Of a DNA stretch of 64,000 nt, positions 21,835-32,575 are shown piece by piece. Origin of the DNA: Cordilura impudica (taxonomy: Eukaryota; Arthropoda; Insecta; Diptera; Scathophagidae); the NCBI GenBank assembly GCA_963682025.1, contig OY821518.1, positions 221,078,868 to 221,142,867 of the forward strand, in the 5' to 3' direction. Made by a program: the position numbers and the translations under genes. How positions within the stretch are numbered: the stretch's first letter is position 1; each line of letters starts with the position of its first letter. The notes beneath the pieces were generated by a model. That model was not told where the DNA came from, ran no database searches, and saw nothing but the letters and a program-made list of their open reading frames with translations.

Positions 21835-23764
21835 CATGACTTCACATGCCGCAGGGAAGAAATAAGTGGATCGAAAGATACTGCCTACATGTTGAAGAGG
21901 TCCTCATTTTGCCTTACCCTTGATGCTTTGAATGTGTTCTGCAATCTATATTTTTTTATAAAATTTGTTAAGAGACTCGTGTGCTTCTTCAGAAAGCTCT
22001 CCAATTGGCAAAGACTGGTACTCAATAATATCTTTGCCATGCGCCAATATTTTATGGACGGTCGGGGTCAACTTCTTTAGTGGATACTTTTCTGCTAAAA
22101 GAGATGCAGTTTTCGATGCATATTCTCCATATTTTGTAGAATTGACATTTTCTTTGCAGTTTAAAACATTCAAGATCGTTCCCAATCTTTTCACGATTTG
22201 ATTGTCAATTCCAGTGATTCTAATTACTGCCTCATTATTTTCAAAAAATCTCCTAGAAGTGTTGCCATCGTTTGAGTTACCGTATCCGTGCTTGGGACAG
22301 TCTACTTTTAGTGAAACTTGTTTAAAAAAGCATCCTGTATTTGCTTCTTTCTGATCTTTTCCTTATACTTTATTGATGTATTTTCTTCGAAGTTTTTCTC
22401 CTCTTGTGGTAGGGTATACGCCAGTTTTAGCAAGAACTCCACACACCTTATCCTTGCGTGCAATAGTGACATTCCATATTCGTAATTCCCCTCGTTTGTA
22501 GAATCGTTTAAATTACCAAAGTTCTTCTGACTCTTTTTGCAAATCGGGCATGACGATATTGAGGTTGTTCCTGTCAGTTCGTTTACGACTTTTCCGTCAA
22601 CCATGGTCAGGTGGAACTCGTAATTGCATTCAATATATTTTCCTTCTCCAATTTGCAGCTTTGTAGGCTTAATCTTGCTTATTTGTTCTTCAATGTCCTT
22701 CACCGTGGTCCTTATGAGTTCTGCCGATTCCCTTGCAAATTGAAACATTATTGGTCGGCAGTAATGTACTGATGACGGACGTGGATTTTTCTAGTGTAGG
22801 GAAACATCAGATTTTAGCCGCAAAGGAACAACAGATGCCATAAACATATTATCGTCCGATATTGTAGCGTCATCGGAAGATATCCTTTGCTTATAAACGC
22901 TTTGTCTCAGGAAGAATTTTCACCTCATTTCCAGGAAGACTCTCCAACAACAGTGTTGCTGTATGGCCCATGAGATCTGCAGATTGGCTTTCACAGAGAC
23001 TTCCGTAAACTCCGTATGCAGTGGTCGTGAATTAATTTTGGCTTGCGTAATATGCTTGTATCCTGGTAAAACTTCAGCCCCGTGTCGCATCAAGGATGCC
23101 CGTGGTATCTCATATTTTTCTCTGGAAAGTTGTAAGTCCATAAACAAGGCCAAGGCTTCTTCGGAACCATACTTTTTAATGTGTGCGTTTGTGGGCGTGG
23201 GAATGCTTTCTTTAATCCTTTTTAGTCGCAGTGGGCTTGCATCAGCAACAGATTTTTTAATCTGCGACCTAACTCTTTCACTATCCCTTGTATATTTAAT
23301 AGACAGCGCGTCCGATAAATGCTTCGTGGTCAAGTCATTGGTGGCATCGGCAAGTTTCCTCTTTCTTGTGAAAATTGAACACCCCTCAATGCCTTTTTTG
23401 GCCTTCCTTTTGCTCCTCTGGTTGATGTGGTGGGTTTATGTGCTGCCAATATATCCAGGATGGTGTCTTCATTAAGCCAGTCCTCGTATTTGGAGTTGAA
23501 GTTCTGAATGGTTCGATTAGATTTCACCCATTTTGCCTTAATATTTGCATATATCAGATAAAAATTATTTTTTATAATTTCGCTTCTCTCAATAATTCCG
23601 TATACGCTATCAAGTTCTTCTAAAGCAGCTTCCGTGAAAAACTTTGGTGTGGTTGACCTTCTAAACAGTTCAAATAATTTTAAATTGTTTAACGCCATGG
23701 TTTCAGTACTTGTTGCGCCAACTTTCAGTCGTAGACTGATCCAGGCATTATGCTTATTTTGCAA
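21835..23764 (-). pseudogene. Transib (RAG1-core-like) transposase, broken
   Basis: Frames at 23764-23330, 23333-22920, 22748-22308 and 22194-21946, plus a shifted tail to about 21835, make one protein in order. Visible RAG1-like landmarks: VDGK (Asp codon 22596-22598, equivalent to the second catalytic Asp), SCPIC just after it (zinc cysteines), VHKILAH (H-x4-H zinc pair) and LSEEAHES (catalytic Glu region), then a tail with FKASRVRQNEDLFNM. The segment that should hold the first catalytic Asp (a CDG motif in the copy at 38583) cannot be found between about 22840 and 22990, which suggests an internal deletion. There are at least four frame breaks, so it is inactive. An N-terminal basic GRPKK motif lies near 23395. 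Confidence 0.8.
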
Positions 23765-24633
23765 TATATAGGCTTATGCTACCATGCCTAAAAATTTACC
23801 TGTTCCCTGCATACATATGGATTTAGGCTGAATTATGCAATTTTGATATTATGCTCGTGTCTAAATAAGATTTTTGCCTACCTGGAGGGACCATAAGTCA
23901 ATATTGTTCTTGACCATTTGTACTCCAAAGTAATTTTTAAGTGAGGTGCGTACCTGCGAATTTCAATGAGTAGTTTTTTGTGCATCCTGTGTCTGTAACA
24001 GAATATTGGGAGTAGACTTTGGCAGAGGCTCACAGGTAGACAACCAACTTAAAATGCAATTTTCAAACTATTAGATGAAACTACTGTCAGTCAAAACATG
24101 TAAGGGATGCACGCCATACAATTTCTGCAACCATGTGTTTTTAAACTTTTTTACCTCTATAAGCCAAACGGGCACGTACGGGCAGATAAAACCTTTTGAA
24201 TTATGTAAAGAAATAATCAAAGAACATGTTTTGCAAATATGGCAAATATAGAAAAATATAGATTTTTTTTATTTTCCGTCAAAGTTGAAAAATAGTGAAA
24301 AAACGGATAGTTTTTAAATAGTGATTTACCAGGAGAAACACAAAGTAAACAGTTAATTTTTTTTCATCATTATACATTTAATAAATACATCAATCAATAC
24401 AAATAAAAAATAAGGCGATTCGTTACCTATTTTTCGTGATATTACACCTGAAATCGCAAAAAATTGACTAAAAATTGTGTGTTTTTTTGTAAACCGAAAG
24501 TCGGTCAACTTTGAACGGTTTTATCTTCTAAACTAAAAATGTGATATTGTCAAGAGTAGCATATTTGAAATCGATGAAAAGTTTCCTATAACACGGGTTT
24601 ATTCAAAACTTCGTCGGCGCACATGAAAATTTT

Positions 24634-24672
24634 GATTTTTGCAACCTCGTTTGCTGTACGGGCGCCACTGTG
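24634..24672 (-). repeat. Right Transib terminus: heptamer, 23-bp spacer, nonamer-like block
   Basis: Read inward on the minus strand: CACAGTG (24672-24666), 23 bp, then GCAAAAATC (24642-24634), 7 of 9 matches to the nonamer consensus. The left and right ends share CAAAAATC although the spacers differ. Confidence 0.7.
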
Positions 24673-24677
24673 CGTTG

Positions 24678-26304
24678 GGGAAACGGAAGTGATACTCAAC
24701 TAATATGCTTGTTAAGTAACAGAGTATGAATATGAATATTATGCTTTTTTGTTGTAAGGCCCTTCTTGCATATGCATTCGTCATTGGCGTTGCTGTTATG
24801 TTAAACGTAACAAAAATTTTCACTAAAATAAGTGGCTTTTAAAAAGTAAATATTATAAAAACAAAAGTAGGCAAAATATTAAAAGAACGGAAGCAGCTGT
24901 GCTCCCTGACTTAATTAAAAGCAGTAATTATGTAAAAAAAAGTAAGAGTTTTATATATACTTATTTTTTTGAGAGTATCAAATAAATAAAATATATACGA
25001 TTGGTTTAATGATCATGAATCATTTTAATAATAGCTACAAATATGTCCATATTTAGAACCTAATGCAGTTGCAAGTTATAGCATCTAAGCTCAAAACTGT
25101 TGTACAGTTTATTTTCTCTTCTCAAAAGTTTATACAATGATCTGTTTAGCCAAAAAAATAATATTAATCCTTAATGGATTTTTAAAATCTTAAATGGTTA
25201 TAAAAGAAAAGCAATAATTTCGAGTCTTAAATATACTTATAATGCTAAGATTTCTCTTTGGCAACACAACATAAAACTGACAATTTTAGCATTAAGATCG
25301 TTAAGCTTGACATTTTGTTTGCCATATATTCTCAGAAAATTTTATAATATGACTGATATAAAGAATGAGAGTGAATAAACCTTTGAAAACAAAAATTATT
25401 TTGGGTTGATTTTTTTTTTATTATTACCTGCTTTTGGTTCGATACACTTCATAGCGCGATTTTCAAACTTTTTGAAGCCCTTCGAAAATCAAAATTTCAA
25501 AATGACCTTAAAGTGGGCTTCTCTTGCAGATATGACTTCCTTAATCCAGTAGAGAAAGTGTGTGGGAGCATTTATGCTCTACTGTGGCCAAATGCAGCAC
25601 CCTTCTTGCCATTAGCTTTTTTATATCCAATGTGTCACGCGAAATTACAATCGCAAAGCTATTTAATTTGTCTTAACTATTTCACGTAATCTAACTCATT
25701 GGTGACTCAAAACTGTATCGATGATTTGCGAAATAACTAACACAATAGTTCATCATTTGTGGATGCACGTACATCCACTTTAAGATTCATCAATTGTTGA
25801 TAGTCTTAACGCTGGTGCAGCTGTTCCACGAACTTTGTCTAACTTATCTGGGAAATCTTTAGATGATTTGCCATTCAAGCAGTAATAATAGCGTGAAATT
25901 CAGTTTTTATATTTTTCAAAAATAGCAAAAATTGTCTCAATCAATAGATGTGTAAAAAAAAGCTGAATGACGGAGTTGCAAAAAAATTGTCGAGTCGTCT
26001 TTTGCAACTTGACATTTTTCAGTGTTATTTACAGCGACTTGAAAAATTCAACCATACAACATTTTGCTTCACAGACTGCTTTCAAAAACCACAGCGGGGC
26101 ACCCTGTTTAGCGAGTTTGCTTAATTCGTTCGTGGCTGCCTTCGATTTATATTTTGTGAAAGTCATCGCAAAGAGATATTGTAAGACCGTCATATGCCTG
26201 GCATATCCTGAAACTGTAGCATAAAAGTTGAAAATTATTTTCATACTTTGCCAAGAAAATGAATTAACAATAAACTTTTAAATATGATGTAAATCATTAT
26301 AACA
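24678..26304. other. Intergenic or degraded repeat, nothing recognised
   Basis: AT-rich. Opposed frames near 25967-26244 (85 and 71 codons) show no motif and overlap each other. Around 25740-25900 the minus strand hints at a short peptide but no family was identifiable. Confidence 0.45.
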
Positions 26305-26460
26305 AAGTTATGCCTTTAAATATACGTTTAGCAATATGGAATGCTAATGGCATATCCAATCATACAAGAGAAATAGAAATTTTTCCCAAATAAAACTACA
26401 TTGATGTCCTTTAAGTCTAATGGCGTTTTAAATACCAAACATCTTGATAATTTTCAATCA
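26305..26460 (+). pseudogene. LINE endonuclease N-terminus
   Basis: The frame starting near 26310 gives MPLNIRLAIWNANGISNH, the typical beginning of a LINE endonuclease (L-x-I-x-x-W-N-A-N-G), followed by stops before the mariner insertion. Confidence 0.65.
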
Positions 26461-26462
26461 TA

Positions 26463-27759
26463 AAGGGTCCGCCAAATAACTTTTTTTTTTTGAAAATGCT
26501 ATAAAAAAAACCTACTGACTATTATCTCAAATTTACTTTTTTTTTATTTGAAAGTACAATCCTTCTGGTTAATAATGGAAAATAATTTCATTCAAATGGC
26601 TACTCGGCTGGCCATGCAGTAGCCTACACGATCGGTCCAATTTTTAAGCACATTATCGATTGTGTGCAGCTGTATTTCACCAATGGCTTCACGAATATTG
26701 TCCTTTAAAGCGTCAATTGTCTCTGGCTTGTTGGCGTAACACTTATGTTTGAGGGCACCCCACAAATAATAGTCCAACGGTGTCAAATCGCTCCGAGGTG
26801 GCCAAACGACATCAGCTCTGCGGCTGATAATGCGATCTTCAAAAACAGGGCGCAAACATTCGGCTGTGTGACACGTAGCGCCGTTCTGTTGAAACCAAAT
26901 GTTGCCAATATCCTCCTCTTCAATTTTTGTGAACAAAAATTCGTTCAACATGGCCCGATAACGATCGCCATTGACTGTAACGGCCACTCCTTGCTCATTT
27001 TCGAAGAAAAGTGGCCCAATTATGCTTCTGGACAAAAATCCGCACCAAACAGTGACTCGTTTTGGGTGTATCGGCTTTTCAATGTATGCGTGCGGGTTTT
27101 CTGTGCACCAAATGCGATAATTTTGCTTGTTTACATACCCGCCAAGATCAAAACGAGCTTCATCTGAAAAGATGATTTTTTTTTTTTGGCAAAATCGGCA
27201 TCTTCTGTAAGTCGATCGCAGGCCCACTTAGCGAAGCGAAAACGCATTGGATGGTCAGTTGGCTTCAACTCCTCAACCAATTGGACTTTGTATGGCGTCA
27301 TACCAAGGTCTTTATGCAAAATTCGTCTCAATAATGGCTCCGAAATGTTCAATTCTTGAGAACGACGGTGAATTGATGTTGATGGCGCTGCACGCACACT
27401 TTCTGCCACAGCAGCAATATTATCGGGTCTACGCACTGTTTTTGGCTTTTCACGCTTTGGTTTATTGATGAGGACGCCAGTTTCTTTCACTTTTTTTCAC
27501 AAGATAACGAACATACGGAGCTGACGGTGCTTCTCTTCTTCCAAAATCCGTACGCAATTTTCGCACACATTCTGCAACATTACCATGATTTTCAAAGTAA
27601 TGTCGCAATATTTTCCAGCGTTGTTCAAGCGCACACACAACCATATTCGTTCAGCGGAAGGATAAAACTAATTATCTGTAAAATCGGAAATGAGCTAAGT
27701 GTTACCGTTTACGAAATAAGCGCTAGTTAAAAAAAAAAAACGTTAGATGGCGGACCCTT
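26463..27759 (-). mobile_element. Tc1/mariner-type transposon, 1297 bp
   Basis: Terminal inverted repeats start AAGGGTCCGCCA at both ends and extend imperfectly about 28 bp into T-rich sequence. TA dinucleotides at 26461-26462 and 27760-27761 are the target duplication. A broken transposase lies on the minus strand. It interrupts the endonuclease of a LINE. Confidence 0.92.
26592..27644 (-). pseudogene. mariner-like transposase, catalytically altered
   Basis: Three frames (27644-27462, 27490-27131, 27227-26592) join by one-base slips at a T-run near 27176-27186 and at the ...CACTTTTTTTCAC run near 27486. The N-terminal part carries helix-turn-helix segments (WKILRHYFENHGNVAECVRK; ISEPLLRRILHKDLG). 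The DDE part shows FSDEARFDL (first Asp), then FQQNGATCHT where Asp is expected, coded AAC at 26885-26883 instead of GAC, and RSDLTPLDYYLWG (third Asp). A short deletion after CHTAE is also likely from the spacing. It belongs to the mariner superfamily; the exact DDxD class cannot be set from this damaged copy. Confidence 0.88.
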
Positions 27760-27761
27760 TA

Positions 27762-28918
27762 ATTATCTATTATGTTTTATCACACGCAGGTTCAGGAATT
27801 TTAGTTAAATCAACAATAAAATATGAATTATTGAGCGGATTTCAGCAAACATATCTTGAGGAAACAAGTATTAAGCTGAAATGTGATGATAATGATTTAG
27901 TAGTATCCTTAATACACCTTCCACATTGACGTAACATTAAATGTGATAAATATGAGAATTTTTGTAAATCATATGGTAGGCGATTTATCGTTGGTGGTGA
28001 CTATAATGCAAACATCCATGGTGGGGTCCCATGAGAAAGAAAAACTGTTCATCCTTATCAAGTAGAACGCCAACGTTTTGGCCAAGCGACCCAAGTAAAA
28101 TTCTAGATCCTCTGAATTTTATAGTTTACACTGGTATAGCTGGCCATAGATTAGAAATAAAAAGTGTTATTGACTTAAGCTTAAATCGCACACATGTATT
28201 AGTAGACTTTAATGCCACTGTTGCCATGAAATCTCCTAAGTATTAAGTTTTAAAATCAAACACTAACATTTCGGTATTACAATAACACTTGAATGATAGT
28301 GTTAATCATAGAATAAGTCCCAAAACTGAAACGGAGGTGGACGAAACGGCTGAATATTTTACAAACGAAATAAACAAAGCACCGGAAGTTTCAACTCCAA
28401 CGCAAAAAATATCGCAAATGATGGCCAATAAGTAGAAACATAAATGATAAACGTTTATTTAACCCTACGTAGGTTAACCTTAAAGCAGTTAAAGATGGTT
28501 TGTAGTGTAAAACAGGAAAAGATAATTCAGAGACATTTGCTCTTCATTTAAAACAATATATATATGCCATCTTCTTTCAACACAACTAGACAACAATAAG
28601 AAATATTGGACTACTTATCTTATCCGTTACAAATTGACTCTGGAATAAAATATTTTACTCCAAATGAAGTTAATTATTAAATAAAAATATTTGATAATAA
28701 GAAATGTCCTGGATACGACCTTAGCGACGCAGTCACCTAACTCGTAAATGTATAATTTTTCTAATAATAGTTTAATATTCATTATTACAACTTAACCACT
28801 TCAAAATCAATGGAAATGTGCGGAAATCATAATGATACATAGTACTTATAAACTTATCAACTTAGCATCTTCATTTAAACCCATAAGTTTCTTACAACTT
28901 TCTCTAAGATATTTGAAA
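27762..28918 (+). pseudogene. LINE endonuclease C-terminus and RT start
   Basis: In broken frames: SHAGSGILVKSTIKYELL, then LVVSLIHLPH, then FIVGGDYNANIHGG near 27980-28020 (endonuclease G-G-D-x-N-A), then RTPTFWPSDPSKILDPLNF and IKSVIDLSLNRTHVLV. From about 28645, FTPNEVN and KKCPGYDLSD mark the RT start, and WKCAEIIMIH, SSFKPISFLQ continue to 28918. Stops are frequent. Confidence 0.75.
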
Positions 28919-29540
28919 CAAGTAAGAAAATTATAGTCGGTCTAGACCGACTATACGATACCCTATACCATGCGTTTAGAAACCCTATCTCTTAGGCCCA
29001 ACTAACTGGACATAGAAAATAAGCAAAACCAAATTTGAGTGGGATTTTTATTAATTTTTTTGGCTGCAGATATGAAAAAGTTCATATCGGATGCTATATC
29101 TATATGGGGACTAGGTCCAAAAATGGACCGATCCTGATCATGTTTGGAAAAGTCTCTTGTATTTTGCAAAAATATATACAAACCAAATCTGAGAAGAATC
29201 AGTGCAATATTTTTGTTTTTTAATAGATTTAAGTGAAGATCGGGAAGCAGCCCTATATGGGACCAAAGGGATCATTTTTGGACTACTCATTAATGGATGT
29301 AATGAACGCATATAAACCCAATTTGATTAAGATCTATATGACAATTTGGACCTTATGGCAATTTATGTCGATTTCATAGGAGTAATTTGTATGGGGGCTA
29401 GGTCTGAACATGGACCGATTCTCACCAATTTCAATAGCGTTCATCCCATGGCCGATAAAAGCTTATATACCAAATTTCATCAAAATATATTCATATTTGC
29501 TACCTGCAGTTTGATTACAAGCTTTACATGGACACACAGA

Positions 29541-29576
29541 CGGACGGACGGACGGACGGACGGACGGACGGACGGA
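29541..29576 (+). repeat. (CGGA)9 microsatellite inside copy A
   Basis: Nine perfect CGGA units; other copies of the element carry about 4 to 7, so the tract varies in length between copies. Confidence 0.9.
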
Positions 29577-29703
29577 CATTGTTAAATCAACTCAAAAAAT
29601 GATTCTGATTCGATCGGTATAATTAAAGATGAGTCTAGGTCAAATAGTTTTGGTTGTTACAAACAGCAGCACAAAGTCATTATACCCAAACCACATAGTG
29701 GTA

Positions 29704-31561
29704 TCTATATATATAAAATTGAATGTGTGTTTGTTTATTTGTTTGTTTGTGTGTACCTTATAGGAGACCAAAGCTCTGGACCGATCTTCCTGAAATTTTC
29801 ACAGCATTTAACTGGGACTCTGGCATGATTAATAGGGTACTTTTTTTTGACCACGCCCACTTTTACGCCCACTTTTTTAAAATTATGTAATTGCTCCCAT
29901 ATAGTTTTTAACAGATTTACTTCAAATTGTATACACATTATACTCCAGGCGAGGTAGAAATAAACATTTCTTACGCCACGCCCCCTTTCACGCCCCTTTT
30001 CACGCCAAATTTTGTTTGAAAGTTTTAAACTTTTTTTTCTCTGTACAAATTTGTTCCTTCCAACGGATTTTTTTATTTGGTAGTATATTGCTCTTAATAC
30101 TGTTAACGTCGCCATATAACTATGAACCACGCCCATTTCACCGCCCCCTTTTTTTTACATATACCACTAACAATGTTTGCTATACAAAATAATTTTTTTG
30201 TAATATGTATTTATCTAAAGTTTTATACACTTTTTATCTACAGGTAAGGTAGCCATACATTTTTTTATTACCAAGTCCCCCTTTTTCGCCCCATTTTACC
30301 TTAAATCATAATTAATCTGCTTTCAATCTATCTATATATATAAAAATGAATGTGTGTTTGTTTGTGCTTTATAGGAGGCCAAACCAAAGAACCGATCTTC
30401 CTGAAATTTTCAGAGCGTGTTACTGTGACTCTGGAAGGAATAATATGCTATATAAATTTTTGATTGGACAAAGGGGCGGTGCCACGCCCATATAACCCAA
30501 AATTTGAAAAAGTCATATCACGGGAATTTTTTTACCTACAGCAGTCATATTTGGTACATATGGTATTAGCATGAATAGAAATACATACAAGAAGAAAAGT
30601 GGGCGGGACCACGCCCCTTTTTAGAAAAATAAAAAATCGTAATATCTTCTAAACTACTGGAAGGATCGTCATGAAATTTTCACAAAAGGATATTTTTGCG
30701 AAATAATAAGACCTTAGCTATATAAAGTTGTTAGTGGGCAAAGGGGCGTGGCGTATATATAAAAACGTTGATGCATTTGATTGTAACGAATGATCTCCGG
30801 AACCATAAGAGCTGTCGAGGTAGGATTTCCAGCATAGGTTCGGTTCGAGCTCTTCTGTGTTTTTTTAGTTTTAACCCTCTAGCTGGCGTTGGGGTCAAGT
30901 TAAAAACAAAAATTTTTACTTTCAGCGCGATTTGACTGCAATTCAGAATGAACGTATGTTTCGTCATAAGAAATTTTTGTATGTATAAATGGACCCGATA
31001 GGTGGCGCTGGGTAAAGTTATTTCGAATATTCTTATTTATGGTGTGATTTTAATGAAACTAAGAATGTACATATATGTATGTTAGAAACATTTTTTTATT
31101 GGACCCGGTAGATGGCGCTGTCGTTCGAAAAATAATGAGTTGTCAAATTTATATAAATTTTAATAAATAAACTCACAAACGTTTTTATATATAAATATTC
31201 TAACGAAAAAGAAGGAAAAAGCCGCCACATTATTGCATGGTGGCCGCACAGCTCATTCAGCACTCAAATCACCGTTAAACGTACAAAAAAATGAGAATGC
31301 CGTCTGTAATATCAAAAAACATTCCGGTATGGCAAAAGTTCTGCAAAAATGCAGTATTTTTATTTGGGATGAATGTACCATGGCTCACAAACATTGTGAT
31401 TTGATTTGATAAAAGATTTGAAAGGCAATGAAAGATTTTTTGGTGAAGCTCTCATTTTATTATCTGGAGATCTTCGTAACACATTTTATATAGGTATATA
31501 CAGATTCTAACTAAAATAAAAATTCATTGAGGGCAAAACAACGTTTGCCGGGTCCAGCTAG
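29704..31561 (+). mobile_element. Helitron, non-autonomous, with helicase scrap
   Basis: It begins TCTATATATATAAAATTG after A (29703) and ends CCGGGTCCAGCTAG before T (31562). The interrupted (GTCC)n element is restored exactly as GTGGTA|TAGGGTATAAAA, as seen uninterrupted at 37069-37085, so insertion was A|T with no duplication. A second 5' end (TCTATATATATAAAAATG) at 30331 shows two related units in tandem. Monomers with CCACGCC lie in 29830-30160. Two short diverged blocks containing GGCGCTG lie near 31000 and 31120. Confidence 0.85.
31205..31492 (+). pseudogene. Helitron helicase (Pif1-like) fragment
   Basis: KEKAATLLHGGRTAHSALK, then SGMAKVLQKCSIFIWDECTM, then, after stops, KDLKGNERFFGEALILLSG. 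These are the conserved Helitron helicase blocks; WDE is the Walker B (motif II) acidic pair. Walker A, Rep and the C-terminal helicase are gone. TGA and TAA stops near 31407-31412 and a frameshift kill it. This confirms the Helitron assignment of the surrounding element. Confidence 0.85.
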
Positions 31562-31574
31562 TAGGGTATAAAAA

Positions 31575-32575
31575 TGATTTTTAAAAGATTATCACAAATT
31601 TTAAATGAAAGAAATATAATACCTGTACATATGTTTTGGTTTTGATACAAGCACAATACTCTTGTACAGATACACCGAATTGTAAATATTTTAGGAAATG
31701 CTCTTGAGTAAAAAAAATATTGAGCAAGCCTTTGATGGAGTCTGGCATCTAGGATTACTCTTTAAAATAAAACCTTCACTTCACCATATTATCAATTTTT
31801 TAAAAGATTTTCATCCAATAGACACTTCTACGTAAAAATCAATGATGAAAGATCAGAACTATATGAAATTAGTGCTGGTATATCGCAGGGCAGTGCATTG
31901 GGTCGAATATTATATACAACTTATACAGCATATATACACTTAATAACGTATTGGTCGCTACATTCGCAAATTATACAGCAATAATTGCCGTAAGCGATTC
32001 TCCAGATGAAGCCTCTTCAGTTGTACTTAACGAGCTTTATACATGGAATGAATGGCTACAAAATGGAACATCAATGTTAGTTCTTATAAATCCAATACAA
32101 TATAATATTTGCACTCAGAAGTGGTGAATGCCCTAATGTTAACATAAATGGTAACTAAATACCAAACAGGGAAAATGTAAAATATTTGGGAATGATTCTT
32201 GAAGATGCCTTACCTGGAGAGAATATATTAAAAGCAGAAGCTAACAACTTAAAATCAAAACGAAAAATCTTTTCTGGCTCTTACGCTCAAATTTTCAGTT
32301 AAGCTTAAATAATAAAATACGATTTCATAAAGATATAATTAAATCAATCTGGGCCTATGGAGTCCAATTATAAGGTACCGCTAGCAATTCCAATATTGAT
32401 ATTCTTGAGAGATGCCAATTTAAAAGACTGAGGCAAATGCTAGGTGCACCATGATGTGTTTGGAATAGTGTTGGAGAGAAAATTAGATTCGAAAGCGAGA
32501 TATATCTGAAAGGACTAAGTAATCACGATAACTAAAAGACTGAAGCGCAGCCATATCTTAGATTTCCCGTTCAGA
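31575..32575 (+). pseudogene. LINE reverse transcriptase, middle and C-terminal part
   Basis: The sequence resumes with MIFKRLSQILNERNIIP, then IEQAFDGVWHLGLLFKI, then YEISAGISQGSALG near 31870. The catalytic box expected as FADD reads FANYTAII (near 31966-31980), so both Asp are replaced (Asn, Tyr). It then runs through SDSPDEASSVVLNELYTWNEW and, after breaks, LNNKIRFHKDI to about 32480. No poly-A tail was located with certainty. Confidence 0.78.

Larger units (their letters stand above)
21420..24672 (-). mobile_element. Transib DNA transposon with RSS-like ends
   Basis: The ends are CACAGTGGCACC (left) and, read inward from the right, CACAGTGGCGCC. The flanks are CGTTG at 21415-21419 and CGTTG at 24673-24677, a perfect 5-bp target duplication. 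Transib elements make 5-bp duplications and have CAC(A/T)(A/G)TG-type termini related to the RAG recombination heptamer. The interior encodes a RAG1/Transib-like transposase on the minus strand. Length is 3253 bp. Confidence 0.88.
28919..31574 (+). mobile_element. (GTCC)n dispersed element, copy A, with Helitron inside
   Basis: Reference copy for the family. It starts CAAGTAAGAAAATTATAGTC followed by the 18-bp perfect palindrome AGTCGGTCTAGACCGACT, and ends CCACATAGTGG then TATAGGGTATAAAAA. The interior has three degenerate monomers of about 145 bp (near 29104, 29255 and 29390, each with TATATGGG) and a run of nine CGGA units at 29541-29576. There is no convincing coding. The tetranucleotide tract and lack of terminal inverted repeats recall dipteran mini-me/DINE-1 elements; that classification is inference. 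The Helitron 29704-31561 splits it near its right end. Confidence 0.75.
26305..32575 (+). mobile_element. Jockey-like LINE remnant with nested insertions
   Basis: Pieces at 26305-26460, 27762-28918 and 31575-32575 are collinear parts of one LINE pol: endonuclease start, endonuclease end and RT start, then RT middle and tail. The inserts are a mariner (26463-27759) and a (GTCC)n element containing a Helitron (28919-31574). The LINE sequence resumes in frame across the second insert (KIFE then MIFKRL). Confidence 0.8.

Noticed and set aside
25967..26244. Opposed frames of 85 and 71 codons
   Set aside because: They overlap each other on opposite strands and neither shows a family motif.
29541..29576. 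(CGGA)9 as a CRISPR-like or minisatellite array
   Set aside because: It is a simple tetranucleotide tract within a transposon, with no spacers.
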